Of a stretch of 64,000 nucleotides of DNA, positions 48,518 through 57,899 are shown one piece after another. Positions within the stretch are counted from its first letter, which is position 1; each line of letters starts with the position of its first letter. The DNA lies in contig NZ_CP059973.1 in the NCBI RefSeq assembly GCF_009193295.2, forward strand, positions 2,542,001 to 2,606,000, written 5' to 3'. The notes beneath the pieces are model-generated. The model was not told where the DNA came from. It saw only the letters and a program-made list of their open reading frames with translations, and did no database searches. The position numbers and the translations under genes were made by a program. This stretch comes from Bacteroides luhongzhouii. Its GTDB lineage: Bacteria; Bacteroidota; Bacteroidia; Bacteroidales; Bacteroidaceae.

Positions 48518-48548
48518 TAACCCTGTGTTGTCATAAAAAACAGGGTTA
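48518..48548 (+). terminator. Hairpin after murF/alr
   Basis: TAACCCTGT (48518-48526) and ACAGGGTTA (48540-48548) form a perfect 9-bp stem starting 11 bp after the stop. There is no strong T-run, so it may end transcription only partly. Confidence 0.55.
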
Positions 48549-48575
48549 ATCCATGTAACCTGTGGTGAAAATGAT

Positions 48576-48583
48576 TATATTTG
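48576..48583 (+). promoter_or_regulatory. -7 box upstream of tatA
   Basis: TATATTTG is an exact TAnnTTTG match and gives a leader of about 30 nt to the tatA ATG at 48621. No clear -33 element is visible. Confidence 0.55.
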
Positions 48584-48620
48584 CAGCAACTATTAAAAAC
48601 CTCTTATATCAAATAAACTT

Positions 48621-48842
48621 ATGACAAACTTATTATTGTTAGGCTTTTTGCCTAGTGGTTCCGAATGGATTATTATTGCTTTGGTTATCCTTCTTCTTTT
48701 TGGTGGAAAGAAAATTCCTGAACTGATGCGCGGATTAGGCAAAGGCGTAAAGAGCTTCAAAGACGGTGTGAATGAAGCGAAAGATGAAATAAACAAGGCA
48801 AAAGACGAGTTGGACAAACCTGTAGATCCTTCTAAGAACTAA
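48621..48842 (+). CDS. tatA: Twin-arginine translocase subunit TatA
   Basis: A 73-aa protein with a single N-terminal membrane helix ([28 protein letters not shown]). It carries the family FGxKKIPEL hinge and an amphipathic helix, then a charged tail ([14 protein letters not shown]). TatA oligomers form the pore that carries folded proteins over the inner membrane. The tatC gene follows 17 bp later. There is no tatB here, as in other Bacteroidetes, where TatA does both jobs. Confidence 0.95.
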   Translation: MTNLLLLGFLPSGSEWIIIALVILLLFGGKKIPELMRGLGKGVKSFKDGVNEAKDEINKAKDELDKPVDPSKN

Positions 48843-48859
48843 AAGAGTACAACATACGG

Positions 48860-49696
48860 ATGGCAGAAATGACCTTTTGGGATCATTTGGACGAATTGCG
48901 TAAGGTACTTTTTCGAGTAGTTGGAGCTTGGTTTGTATTGGCGATAGGCTATTTTATTGCTATGCCCTACCTCTTCGACCATGTAATACTTGCGCCTTGC
49001 CACAATGATTTCATATTCTACGATTTATTACGGCATATCGGTAAAACATTTGATTTGACTGATGACTTCTTCACGCAACAATTTTATGTGAAGCTGGTCA
49101 ATATCAACTTGGCTGCTCCTTTCTTTATTCACATGTCGACTGCATTTTGGATGTCGGTAGTGACGGCTATGCCTTATATCTTTTTTGAAATATGGCGTTT
49201 CATCAATCCCGCCCTCTATCCGAATGAGAGAAAGGGCGTGCGTAAAGCATTGACTATCGGAACATTGATGTTCTTCATCGGTGTACTGCTAGGTTACTTT
49301 ATGGTTTATCCGCTGACTCTCCGTTTCCTTTCTACTTATCAGTTGAGTTCGGAAGTGGAGAATATCCTGTCGCTCAATTCTTATATCGACAATTTTATGA
49401 TGCTGATTCTCTGCATGGGATTGGCTTTTGAACTTCCATTGGTTACATGGCTGCTTTCTTTAATGGGAGTGGTCAACAAGTCCTTCCTGCGGAAATACCG
49501 CCGTCATGCGGTTGTCATTATAGTGATAGCAGCTGCTATTATTACTCCGACAGGAGACCCGTTCACCTTGAGTGTTGTAGCTATTCCACTTTATCTGTTG
49601 TACGAGATGAGTATTTTGATGATAAAGGACAAGAAGAAAACAGAAGAGGAAGTTGAAGATGAAGCTGGAGATGAAGTTGCCCTGTCCGAAGAGTGA
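48860..49696 (+). CDS. tatC: Twin-arginine translocase subunit TatC
   Basis: A 278-aa protein with six membrane helices. Family motifs: MTFWDHLDELRKVLFR at the start, the long periplasmic loop with FFIHMSTAFWMSVVTAMPYIFFEIWRFINPALYPNERK, and AIITPTGDPFTLSVVAIPLYLLYEMSILM near 220-250. TatC binds twin-arginine signal peptides. The C-terminal tail is rich in acidic residues (EEEVEDEAGDEVALSEE). The next gene starts inside this tail, on a different frame, so expression is probably coupled. Confidence 0.96.
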   Translation: MAEMTFWDHLDELRKVLFRVVGAWFVLAIGYFIAMPYLFDHVILAPCHNDFIFYDLLRHIGKTFDLTDDFFTQQFYVKLVNINLAAPFFIHMSTAFWMSVVTAMPYIFFEIWRFINPALYPNERKGVRKALTIGTLMFFIGVLLGYFMVYPLTLRFLSTYQLSSEVENILSLNSYIDNFMMLILCMGLAFELPLVTWLLSLMGVVNKSFLRKYRRHAVVIIVIAAAIITPTGDPFTLSVVAIPLYLLYEMSILMIKDKKKTEEEVEDEAGDEVALSEE

Positions 49697-52600
49697 AGCG
49701 ATAGAATCTTATGAAATCCTTTTAGCAGTTTGCCGGGCGGAAGATACTTATCTTGCCGTAGGATATAAGCAAATGCGCGACTTGCTGGAGCGTATTTGTC
49801 GTGCGCAAATGCAAAACGAAAGTTTACAGATGACCGACCTTTCCGCACGAATCAGTTTCGTGGCGGCTAAGGTCGGTCTCTCTGTTGCAGAGCAGAACCG
49901 GCTGCATACTTTCCGGCTCACTTCGAATGCTATTCTGAACCGCCAGCAGGAGCCCAACCGGGAACAACTCTTGCGCGATGCGAAAACGTTAGCTTTCTTT
50001 ATTCGTAAACTCCTGGAAGAGGATATTCCCTTGGAGCTATACCGGTTACTTCCGCGTGCGGATGCCACCTACCTGGTTGCGCCCCCTGCCCGCGAACGGG
50101 TGCAGCGGATGCGTGTCTGCTTCCAGTATGCTGATGAGCAATATTTGTATGTGACTCCCTTGGATGAAGTCTCGGAGAAACCATATCTGGTTCGTTATAA
50201 TATTCCTCAAATGAATGAAGAGTTTGCAGAAACGTGCAAACTGCTTTGGCGACATGCCCAAGTCAATTTATTGGATGTTGCAGTGGATGAGACAGGAATC
50301 CTGACTCCTTCTTTCATTGTACTCGAACCGGATTATTTACTTGATATCAGTTCTCTGGCAGAGTGTTTCCGTGATTACGGGCATCATCCGGCCAATTATT
50401 TTCTTTCCCGTCTTCAACCGATCGAAAATGCCCGACCTCTGTTACTGGGAAATATAGCCAATCTTTTCCTGGACGAATGGATTCATGCGAAGAGTGAAGA
50501 TATAGATTATCGTACCTGTATGCAGAAAGCTTTCCGGCGTTATCCTATTGAATTGGCTGCCTGTTCCGATTTGCGTGACAAAGAGAAAGAACGCCAGTTC
50601 TTTGAGGACTGTAAACTGCACTTCGATCATATTCGTGAAACGGTCAATGATACCTTTCATGCAGCCGGTTATGAACTGGACAAGACAGATGCCGTGCTCG
50701 AACCGTCTTATATCTGTGAAGCACTTGGACTTCAGGGACGTCTTGACTATATGCAGCGGGATATGTCTTCTTTCATAGAAATGAAATCCGGTAAAGCGGA
50801 TGAATACGCTATCCGGGGGAAGGTAGAACCGAAGGAGAATAATAAAGTACAGATGTTGCTTTATCAGGCAGTCTTGCAATATTCAATGGGAATGGATCAC
50901 CGGAAAGTGAAAGCCTATTTGCTTTATACCCGTTATCCGCTTCTTTATCCTTCCCGTCCTTCGTGGGCAATGGTACGTCGGGTGATTGATTTGCGTAATC
51001 GCATTGTAGCCGATGAATATGGCGTCCAATTGCGGAACAGCCTGGAATATACGGCACAAAAACTGGAAGAAATCAATGCTTCCACCTTGAATGAACGAGG
51101 ATTGAAAGGACGTTTTTGGGAAACATACCTGCGTCCCTCTATTGATAACTTTCAATCGAAACTAAAAGCTCTTTCCCCACTGGAAAAGAATTACTTCTAT
51201 GCGGTTTACAACTTCATTACAAAGGAACTTTATACCTCAAAATCCGGTGATGTGGATTATGAAGGACGTACAGGGGCAGCTTCTTTATGGCTTTCTACAT
51301 TAGCGGAGAAATGCGAGGCAGGAGAAATTATTTATGATTTGAAAATAAAGGAGAATCATGCTGCCGATGAACATAAAGCCGGACTTACTTTTTCTTTCTT
51401 TAAAAAGGAAAAGGCTGGGAAAACTTTGTTGAATGAAGCTGCCGTAAATGATATTACTGGGGATAAAGCTATTGGAGATGATATTACTGGAGATGAAACC
51501 TCTGAAAGTAAGACTGTCAGAAGTGAAGCTCTTGAAACAGAGACTTTTCTCCCTAATTTCCGTCAAGGCGATGCCATTATTCTTTATGAACGAAACTGCG
51601 ATACAGATAACGTCACCAATAAAATGGTTTTCAAAGGCAATATCGAGTACTTGACAGAAAATGAAATAGGTATTCGCTTGCGTGCCACCCAGCAGAATTC
51701 ATCCGTACTTCCTGCCGAAAGCCTTTATGCGATAGAACATGATACAATGGATACAACATTCCGCTCGATGTATCAGGGCTTATATGCTTACCTTTCTGCA
51801 AAGAAGGAGCGTCGTGACTTATTGCTGTCACAACGTCCTCCGCGGTTTGATGAATCATTGGATTCCATGATTTCCCGTTCGGAAGACGATTTTACGCGAG
51901 TTGCTCTGAAAGCAAAAGCCGCACAGGATTATTTCCTTCTTATCGGACCTCCGGGAACGGGTAAGACTTCGTGTGCCCTGAAGAAAATGGTGGAGACTTT
52001 TCATGCAGATAAAGATGCGCAGATTCTTTTGCTTTCATATACCAACCGGGCTGTTGATGAAATCTGTAAGTCGTTGGCTTCTATTGCTCCGGCAGTTGAT
52101 TTTATCCGTGTGGGAAGTGAATTATCATGTGATGAAGCCTACCGCGGACATCTGATTGAAAATGAATTATCCTCTTGTAACCGTCGTTCGGAAGTTTACG
52201 AACGCATCCGGAATTGTCGGATTATGGTGGGAACGGTAGCGGCTATTTCCGGTAAACCGGAACTATTTCGTCTGAAACATTTTGATGTAGCCATTATTGA
52301 TGAGGCTACCCAAATTTTGGAACCGCAGTTGTTAGGCATCCTCTGTGCACGTGGAGAAGACGAAAAGGATGCGATAGATAAGTTTGTGTTGATCGGAGAT
52401 CATAAACAACTGCCTGCTGTAGTGCAGCAAAAGACGGAGCAATCGGTCATTTATGATGAATCTTTACTGTCTATCGGGTTGACCAATCTTAAAGATTCCT
52501 TGTTTGAACGCCTCTACCGGAACTGTACTGCAACGGTTCAACATATATTGTCTTCATCGGAGCAGTCGTCTCCATTGGAACAATCATATCCATCATTCGC

Positions 52601-53216
52601 AGCTCAGCGCTCCTGCGATATGCTGTGTCGCCAAGGGCGAATGCATCCGGAAGTTGCTTTGTTTGCTAATCGTGCTTTTTATGGAGGGCGTCTGATCCCT
52701 GTCGGCCTGCCTCACCAAACAGAATCATCCGATACTATTTGTCGTTTGGCTTTTTATCCCTCTGTACCCGAAAAGGTGGGAGCATCTGCAAAGATCAACT
52801 ATTCGGAGGCGCGCATTGTTGCCGACTTAGCTGTTCGCATTTATGAAGATCATCAGACAGATTTTGACGAATCCCGTACTTTAGGAATCATTACCCCTTA
52901 CCGGAGTCAGATAGCACTGATTAAAAAAGAAATAGAATCATTAGGTATTCCGGTTCTGAACCGAATCTTGGTTGACACGGTAGAACGGTTCCAGGGAAGC
53001 GAACGTGATGTAATAATCTATTCCTTCTGTGTCAACTACCCTTACCAACTAAAATTTCTATCCAATTTGACGGAAGAAGAGGGTGTCTTGATCGATCGGA
53101 AACTGAATGTAGCCTTGACCCGTGCAAGAAAACAGATGTTCATCACGGGAGTCCCCGAGCTACTCGAACGCAACCCACTCTACAAAAGTTTATTAAAATT
53201 AATAGAAGGCTCCTGA
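49659..53216 (+). CDS. Dna2/Cas4-like nuclease fused to superfamily 1 helicase
   Basis: A protein of about 1185 aa. The frame begins at a TTG (49653); ATG 49659 or 49671 are likelier starts, overlapping tatC by 26-38 bp. Residues 1-300 are not assigned. A PD-(D/E)xK Cas4-like nuclease follows: GRLDYM near 362, FIEMKSG near 372, then QMLLYQAVLQY. The SF1 helicase has GPPGTGKTSCALKKM near 763 (Walker A), VAIIDEATQILEPQLLG near 880 (Walker B), VLIGDHKQLPAVVQQ near 905, and DTVERFQGSERDVIIY plus LNVALTRARKQ near the C-terminus. A linker near 600-630 carries a duplicated DDITGDE-like motif. A role in DNA repair or replication is likely. The layout resembles eukaryotic Dna2. Confidence 0.85.
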   Translation: MKLEMKLPCPKSEAIESYEILLAVCRAEDTYLAVGYKQMRDLLERICRAQMQNESLQMTDLSARISFVAAKVGLSVAEQNRLHTFRLTSNAILNRQQEPNREQLLRDAKTLAFFIRKLLEEDIPLELYRLLPRADATYLVAPPARERVQRMRVCFQYADEQYLYVTPLDEVSEKPYLVRYNIPQMNEEFAETCKLLWRHAQVNLLDVAVDETGILTPSFIVLEPDYLLDISSLAECFRDYGHHPANYFLSRLQPIENARPLLLGNIANLFLDEWIHAKSEDIDYRTCMQKAFRRYPIELAACSDLRDKEKERQFFEDCKLHFDHIRETVNDTFHAAGYELDKTDAVLEPSYICEALGLQGRLDYMQRDMSSFIEMKSGKADEYAIRGKVEPKENNKVQMLLYQAVLQYSMGMDHRKVKAYLLYTRYPLLYPSRPSWAMVRRVIDLRNRIVADEYGVQLRNSLEYTAQKLEEINASTLNERGLKGRFWETYLRPSIDNFQSKLKALSPLEKNYFYAVYNFITKELYTSKSGDVDYEGRTGAASLWLSTLAEKCEAGEIIYDLKIKENHAADEHKAGLTFSFFKKEKAGKTLLNEAAVNDITGDKAIGDDITGDETSESKTVRSEALETETFLPNFRQGDAIILYERNCDTDNVTNKMVFKGNIEYLTENEIGIRLRATQQNSSVLPAESLYAIEHDTMDTTFRSMYQGLYAYLSAKKERRDLLLSQRPPRFDESLDSMISRSEDDFTRVALKAKAAQDYFLLIGPPGTGKTSCALKKMVETFHADKDAQILLLSYTNRAVDEICKSLASIAPAVDFIRVGSELSCDEAYRGHLIENELSSCNRRSEVYERIRNCRIMVGTVAAISGKPELFRLKHFDVAIIDEATQILEPQLLGILCARGEDEKDAIDKFVLIGDHKQLPAVVQQKTEQSVIYDESLLSIGLTNLKDSLFERLYRNCTATVQHILSSSEQSSPLEQSYPSFAAQRSCDMLCRQGRMHPEVALFANRAFYGGRLIPVGLPHQTESSDTICRLAFYPSVPEKVGASAKINYSEARIVADLAVRIYEDHQTDFDESRTLGIITPYRSQIALIKKEIESLGIPVLNRILVDTVERFQGSERDVIIYSFCVNYPYQLKFLSNLTEEEGVLIDRKLNVALTRARKQMFITGVPELLERNPLYKSLLKLIEGS

Positions 53217-53297
53217 AAAATTGCATCATTTTTGCAGATGTTAGTTTTTATTCTCTCTTTATGCGATTCATTAACACCTCTATATTGAACAAACGCC

Positions 53298-53380
53298 TAT
53301 ATTTGCAACACGTTTTTTTCATAGAGATTTAGATTTAAGGTTAGAAGAATTGTGGAAGTCGTGAGACTTCCCTTTTTTTC
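53298..53380 (+). ncRNA. Possible small RNA (promoter box to terminator)
   Basis: TATATTTG at 53298-53305 matches the -7 consensus, predicting a start near 53312. A terminator follows at 53354-53379: GGAAGTC, loop GTGA, GACTTCC, then CTTTTTTT. Together they delimit a transcript of about 65-70 nt with no start codon and frame of note. A short excised RNA or attenuated leader is possible. The surrounding 53217-53600 has no gene and includes another small hairpin (AAACACTG...CAGTGTTT-like near 53420) and two more terminator hairpins. Confidence 0.4.
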
Positions 53381-53481
53381 ATCTTAACGTTTACTATACT
53401 TCATTATAGGAATGCAAAAACACTGTTTTTAGTGTTTCGGTTAAAAAATTTGCAAGAGGATGATGCAGGATAAGTAAACCT

Positions 53482-53513
53482 AAAAAGCCTTCTTCGTGAG
53501 AAGAGGCTTTTTT
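53482..53513 (+). terminator. Terminator hairpin with GTGA loop
   Basis: AAAAAGCCTTCTTC (53482-53495) pairs with GAAGAGGCTTTTTT (53500-53513) over a GTGA loop with one bulge, followed by TATTTTTC. The loop is the same as in the terminator at 53354-53379, so the two could be the ends of tandem small transcripts. Confidence 0.65.
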
Positions 53514-53536
53514 ATTTTTCATTTTTTGAATAATTG

Positions 53537-53588
53537 GTTAGAAAACAAAAGAGTAACTCGGCGACGAGTTACTCTTTTGTTTTCTAAC
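53537..53588 (-). terminator. 24-bp perfect hairpin, probable terminator of the MFS gene
   Basis: GTTAGAAAACAAAAGAGTAA... at 53537-53560 pairs with 53565-53588 perfectly over a GCGA loop. It lies 22 bp beyond the MFS stop on the minus strand. Unusually long and symmetrical; it could also act on plus-strand transcription. Confidence 0.7.
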
Positions 53589-53610
53589 GATTCTATCTGT
53601 ACGAATAGAT

Positions 53611-55128
53611 TTAATCCAATACGATAGGTTTGTATTTCGGAACTAAAGCCTTCATGATAACCCAACCCAACAGATAAGCTACTGCACATACGCAGAAGAT
53701 AACGAAATATCCGGCCGGTTTACCTTCGAATCCCATGAATGTCATGGCAGGGTGTACAAATTGTGCCCCTTGTTCCAACAGCTCTTTCGTCATTTCCACT
53801 TCATGACCGTCAACCATCGTTGTTCCGGAAGCATACACGAATAAGTTACCTGCCACTTTCTGAAGAATCATAGAGCCTACGCCTCCTGCCATACCACCTA
53901 TACCGGTGATACTTGCAATAGCTGTTCTTGGGAACATATCGCCTACGGTAGAGAATATATTGGCCGACCAGGATTGATGAGCAGCTCCACCAATACCGAT
54001 TAAGATAACCGGGAACCATGGAGAAACAGTACCTAACGGTTGTGCTAACAGTACAACCAGCGGGAAGAAGGCGAAAATTAGCATCGCTTTCATACGGGCT
54101 GCATACGGATTCATACCCGTTCTGTTGATGAAGATAGTAGGTAGTTTACCACCATAGATAGATAACATAGTCACTGCATAAAGTGTAAAGATCAACGCCA
54201 TACCCAACGGGTCGGAGGTTTTGATACCGAATTGAGTATTCAGATAAGACGGAGTCCAGAAAAGGAAGAACCACCATACGCCGTCAGTCATGAACTTACC
54301 GAAGACAAAGGCCCATGTTTGTTTGTAGCTGAAACATTGCCAAAACTTCATTCTCTTTTCATCTTTCTCGTCTGTCATCGGAGCACTGCCTACTTCGCGA
54401 TGGTCTTGCTCGATATAGTCAAGCTCTGCCTGATTGACATGTTTGCTTTTCGATGGGGCATCATACATAAACACCCAGAATCCCATCCAAATAAAGCCAA
54501 GTCCACCAATTACGATAAATGCCATTTCCCAACCGAACATTTTTGCCAGGATAGGAATGGTAAGAGGAGCGATCAACGCACCGATAGATGCACCGGCATT
54601 GAAGATAGAAGTAGCGTAAGCACGGTCTTTTTTAGGGAAGTATTCCGCGGTTACTTTAATGGCGGCAGGGAAGTTACCAGCTTCTCCTAAAGCAAGGATA
54701 CAGCGGGCAGCGAGGAAGCAGTACATACTGACCGTAGCAATAGTCACCACTACATCTCCTGTGGCACCTGCCAGTTCTGCTGCGCTATGAAGACCTACCT
54801 GTGCTTCTGTGATAACACCACAAACGGCATGAAGACAAGCACCTGCCGACCATACACCGATAGCCCATAGAAAACCTTTTTTAGTTCCCATCCAGTCGAC
54901 AAAACGACCGGCAAACAGCATACATATAGCGTATACAATGGAGAAAACAGAAGTAATAGTACCGTAGTGAGATTCGTCCCAGTGGAATTCCGGTTTGATA
55001 AATTCATCCCACGTCAATGAGAGAACCTGACGGTCGAGATAGTTAACTGTAGTAGCAAAAAATAGCATAGCACAGATGGTCCATCTGTAGTTTGTCATCT
55101 TTTCACCTGTTTTTTGAAATGCATTCAT
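53611..55128 (-). CDS. MFS transporter, hexuronate (ExuT)-type
   Basis: The frame begins at 55164, but the ATG at 55128 (MNAFQKTGEKMTNYRWTI) is the likely start, giving 505 residues. Twelve membrane helices are expected. The family's start TNYRWTICAMLFFATTVNYLDRQVLSLTWDEF is seen, with the sugar-acid transporter DRQ box, and GRFVDWMGTKKG near 85 is the MFS loop motif. ALGEAGNFPAAIKVTAEYFPKKDRA near 155 is typical of anion:cation symporters for hexuronates. It probably imports galacturonate or unsaturated uronate products. It is separated from kduI by 267 bp with a terminator hairpin (55311-55355), so it has its own promoter, which I could not locate clearly. Confidence 0.85.
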   Translation of the reverse strand: MNAFQKTGEKMTNYRWTICAMLFFATTVNYLDRQVLSLTWDEFIKPEFHWDESHYGTITSVFSIVYAICMLFAGRFVDWMGTKKGFLWAIGVWSAGACLHAVCGVITEAQVGLHSAAELAGATGDVVVTIATVSMYCFLAARCILALGEAGNFPAAIKVTAEYFPKKDRAYATSIFNAGASIGALIAPLTIPILAKMFGWEMAFIVIGGLGFIWMGFWVFMYDAPSKSKHVNQAELDYIEQDHREVGSAPMTDEKDEKRMKFWQCFSYKQTWAFVFGKFMTDGVWWFFLFWTPSYLNTQFGIKTSDPLGMALIFTLYAVTMLSIYGGKLPTIFINRTGMNPYAARMKAMLIFAFFPLVVLLAQPLGTVSPWFPVILIGIGGAAHQSWSANIFSTVGDMFPRTAIASITGIGGMAGGVGSMILQKVAGNLFVYASGTTMVDGHEVEMTKELLEQGAQFVHPAMTFMGFEGKPAGYFVIFCVCAVAYLLGWVIMKALVPKYKPIVLD

Positions 55129-55310
55129 GATAATGGATTTAAATAGATTTTGTTTCGTTGACAAAGGTCGGTATTTCGACTGAATTTTATTTGTAAAAAT
55201 TGGTCAAAATCATGTATTATTCGTTGCATTATAGTTGGATTTTGTTACATCCTATATATAATATGGTAACGAGGTGTTTGTTCTCTGGGGGAAGAATACG
55301 TAAAATCCGG

Positions 55311-55355
55311 AAAACTTCATCCCTTTCTCTCGGAAGAGAAAAGGATGAAGTTTTT
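55311..55355 (-). terminator. Bidirectional terminator between kduI and the MFS gene
   Basis: AAAACTTCATCCCTTTCTC (55311-55329) pairs with 55336-55354 with one mismatch, and T-runs lie on both sides. It lies about 40 bp beyond the kduI stop on the minus strand and so ends the IIC-kduI message ahead of the MFS gene. Confidence 0.75.
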
Positions 55356-55395
55356 CGGATCATTGATTATATGTATGAACAGGAATACGCAACGG

Positions 55396-56319
55396 TTAGC
55401 GCATTTCTGTATATTTGATCTTGTCCATGTCTCCGTAGTCGAGGTTTTCACCTGCCATACCCCAGATAAACATGTAGTTGCTTGTTCCGGCAGCAGCGTG
55501 GATAGACCATTCCGGTGACATAATAGCTTGCTCGTTCTGCATCCATACGATGCGTTCTTCTTGAGGTTCGCCCATGAAGTGACAGATAGCATTTCCAGCC
55601 GGTACATTGAAGTAGAAGTATGCTTCTACACGACGAGAGTGAGTGTGTGCCGGCATAGTGTTCCATACGCTACCCGGTTTCAACTCTGTCAGTCCCATCT
55701 GCAATTGGCAAGGGCCTTCTTCAAGTACGTTGTTAACAATCAACTGGTTGATAACGCGGTCGTTGCTTTCTTCCAGCTTTCCGGCAGCAAATGAGTTTGC
55801 TTTCAGTGAGCCTTTGCGTCCGTCGATAGTAATCAATTGAGTCTTGTATTCCTTGTGAGCAGTAGCCGAGTTGATGTAGAACTTGGCAGGATTGCTGGAA
55901 TCTTTGCTCTTGAAAGTCACTTTCTGTTTGCCTCTACCTACGTACAGAGCATCTTTGAATTTCAGCGTATATTCTTTACCGTCTACCGTTACGATACCTT
56001 CGCCACCAATGTTGATGACACCCAGTTCGCGGCGTTCGAGGAAGAATTTAGATTTCAACGGGTCGATTGTTTCAAGTACCAATTCTTTTGTTGCAGGTAC
56101 TGCGCCACCGAAGATCAGACGGTCATACATAGAATAAGTAACGTTGATTTCGTTCGGGACCATTACTTTTTCCATCAGGAAGCTACTACGCAAGCGGTTA
56201 GTATCGTACGTTTTCACGTCTTGCGGACTGCAAGCCACTTGCATCTTGTAATTCACTTGGGCAGAAGCAGACATCGCTGCGATACCCAACATCATTGCAA
56301 TTGCTAATTTTTTCATCAT
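55396..56319 (-). CDS. kduI: 5-keto-4-deoxyuronate isomerase with signal peptide
   Basis: A 307-aa protein whose residues about 28-307 follow KduI closely: [43 protein letters not shown] near 92, [15 protein letters not shown] near 125, [22 protein letters not shown] near 205, [21 protein letters not shown] near 253. The zinc ligands are the HTH pair and a following glutamate and histidine. KduI converts 5-keto-4-deoxyuronate to 3-deoxy-D-glycero-2,5-hexodiulosonate in pectin breakdown. Usual KduI is about 280 aa and cytoplasmic; here a clear signal peptide ([18 protein letters not shown]) is added, so the step should occur in the periplasm. It is 21 bp after the IIC gene. A second ATG at 56316 is possible. 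Confidence 0.9.
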   Translation of the reverse strand: MMKKLAIAMMLGIAAMSASAQVNYKMQVACSPQDVKTYDTNRLRSSFLMEKVMVPNEINVTYSMYDRLIFGGAVPATKELVLETIDPLKSKFFLERRELGVINIGGEGIVTVDGKEYTLKFKDALYVGRGKQKVTFKSKDSSNPAKFYINSATAHKEYKTQLITIDGRKGSLKANSFAAGKLEESNDRVINQLIVNNVLEEGPCQLQMGLTELKPGSVWNTMPAHTHSRRVEAYFYFNVPAGNAICHFMGEPQEERIVWMQNEQAIMSPEWSIHAAAGTSNYMFIWGMAGENLDYGDMDKIKYTEMR

Positions 56320-56340
56320 CTTTTCTTTATAGTATTTATA

Positions 56341-57744
56341 TTATTCTTTATTGGTTGATGCGTTTTTTGCGTCGTTTCTGGTCATGCGGATACGGTTGTA
56401 GATAGCCATTCCGAGTGCCAGTGCCACGAGGATGGCAGGGCCGATAATCTTCAGACTGTAAGTCAGGTGGAAGATACCCCAGCAGAAGAGGCTGGAAGCA
56501 AAGTCGAGTGCTCCACCTTCAAAACCGGCGGGGATATTCACTGTCGGGTCGCCTGTTGCGGCATATACGTCTTTGGCGGCCAGTGTGAAGAAACCTGCCA
56601 GGCCGGTTACGAAATACAGGCCGATTGTCAAAGCTACCAGGCCGATGATGAATGATTTCACTACGTTCCCTTTTGTAATAGGCAGAATCATCGGGAACAA
56701 GTAGAACATACCTGCCAGAGAAGCCAGCGGTAAGAAACGGTTGCCCGGAAGGATAACAGCCAGGAAGATAGTGACAGGGATCAACAGCAGAGATACCACC
56801 AAGGTAGTCGGGTGACCGATAACCAGTGCAGGGCTCATACCGATGCTCAATCCGGTGTTATTCTTATATTTCTTAGCGATCAGTTCGCGGGTAGCGTCAG
56901 AGATCGGTTTCAAACCTTCGATAAAAAGACTGGTGATACGTGGAATCAATTCCATCACCGCACCCATCTTGATACCCAGACCCAATATACTTGGGATACT
57001 GTCCACTACTTCTTTCCAACTTCCGCAGCCCAATGCACCGATACCGCAACCAATTACGATACCCAAAAACAGCGGTTCACCCATCAATCCGAATTTCTTT
57101 TTCAATCCTTCAGAATCGATATTCAGTTTGTCGAATCCCGGAATTTTATCCAATAGTTTATTGATTATAAGAGCAAACGGAACGAAACTTTGGCAGAACG
57201 GTTGAGGAATAGAGATGCCGTCCATTTTATCATAGAACTTCTGGAAAGCAGGAGCAGTCATATCAGCCATTACCAGCGTAATGATGTAGCAGATGATGGC
57301 AGCGAAGAATCCCCAATAGATATTGTCGGAAGCAAAGTACACGATAGCACCGATAAATGCGAAGTGCCAATAGTTCCAAAGGTCGATATTGACGGTACGG
57401 GTTGTTTTGGTAAGCAACATTAATAAGTTAACTCCCAAGCAAACAGGGATAATGAAAGCACCGACTGAAGTGTTGTAAGCTACCGCCGCAGCAGAAGGCC
57501 AACCCATGTCGAAAATTCCCAATTCCAATCCGTAGATTTCAACCATTTTACTTAATGCCGGACCCAGACTGCTGGTGAGCAATGCCGTCACTACTGATAA
57601 ACCAACGAAACCGACACCAACCAACAAACCGCTTTTTAGCGCTTTGGGAAATTTAATACCGATACATACTCCTAAAATCGTGAAAATGATTGGCATCATT
57701 ACTGCCGCTCCAAGACCGATAATGTACTTAAATACTTCTTCCAT
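56341..57744 (-). CDS. Orphan PTS galactitol-type IIC membrane protein
   Basis: A 467-aa membrane protein with about 10-12 hydrophobic segments, resembling the GatC-like EIIC family: FKYIIGLGAAVMMPIIFTILGVCIGIKF at the start, GVGFVGLSVVTALL near 42, MGWPSAAAVAYNTSVGAFIIP near 80, IGMSPALVIGHPTTLVVSLLLIPVTIFLAV near 300. In gamma-proteobacteria such proteins import and phosphorylate sugar alcohols with EIIA and EIIB partners. None is encoded here, and Bacteroides generally lacks a sugar PTS. It probably acts as a facilitator or secondary transporter for a uronate-related product. It leads the operon with kduI. The promoter is presumably in 57745-58045. Confidence 0.75.
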   Translation of the reverse strand: MEEVFKYIIGLGAAVMMPIIFTILGVCIGIKFPKALKSGLLVGVGFVGLSVVTALLTSSLGPALSKMVEIYGLELGIFDMGWPSAAAVAYNTSVGAFIIPVCLGVNLLMLLTKTTRTVNIDLWNYWHFAFIGAIVYFASDNIYWGFFAAIICYIITLVMADMTAPAFQKFYDKMDGISIPQPFCQSFVPFALIINKLLDKIPGFDKLNIDSEGLKKKFGLMGEPLFLGIVIGCGIGALGCGSWKEVVDSIPSILGLGIKMGAVMELIPRITSLFIEGLKPISDATRELIAKKYKNNTGLSIGMSPALVIGHPTTLVVSLLLIPVTIFLAVILPGNRFLPLASLAGMFYLFPMILPITKGNVVKSFIIGLVALTIGLYFVTGLAGFFTLAAKDVYAATGDPTVNIPAGFEGGALDFASSLFCWGIFHLTYSLKIIGPAILVALALGMAIYNRIRMTRNDAKNASTNKE

Positions 57745-57899
57745 TCTGTTCTATTTTTTCTCTGTTTTAATGATAAATTACCTGTGTTTCCCCAGAGGGT
57801 ATTAGTTGTAAACCGTGCCAAAAGTAAGACCTTTTTTGCTTTCTTCCAAAACGAAACTCTTAATTTATGAGATATTGCATCAAAAATGGACATTTTTGA

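Noticed and set aside
49653..53216. Helicase considered as part of a CRISPR or phage-defence system because of its Cas4-like nuclease
   Set aside because: Neighbours are core genes (tatA, tatC, murF), there is no array or defence partner, and the layout fits a Dna2-like housekeeping enzyme.
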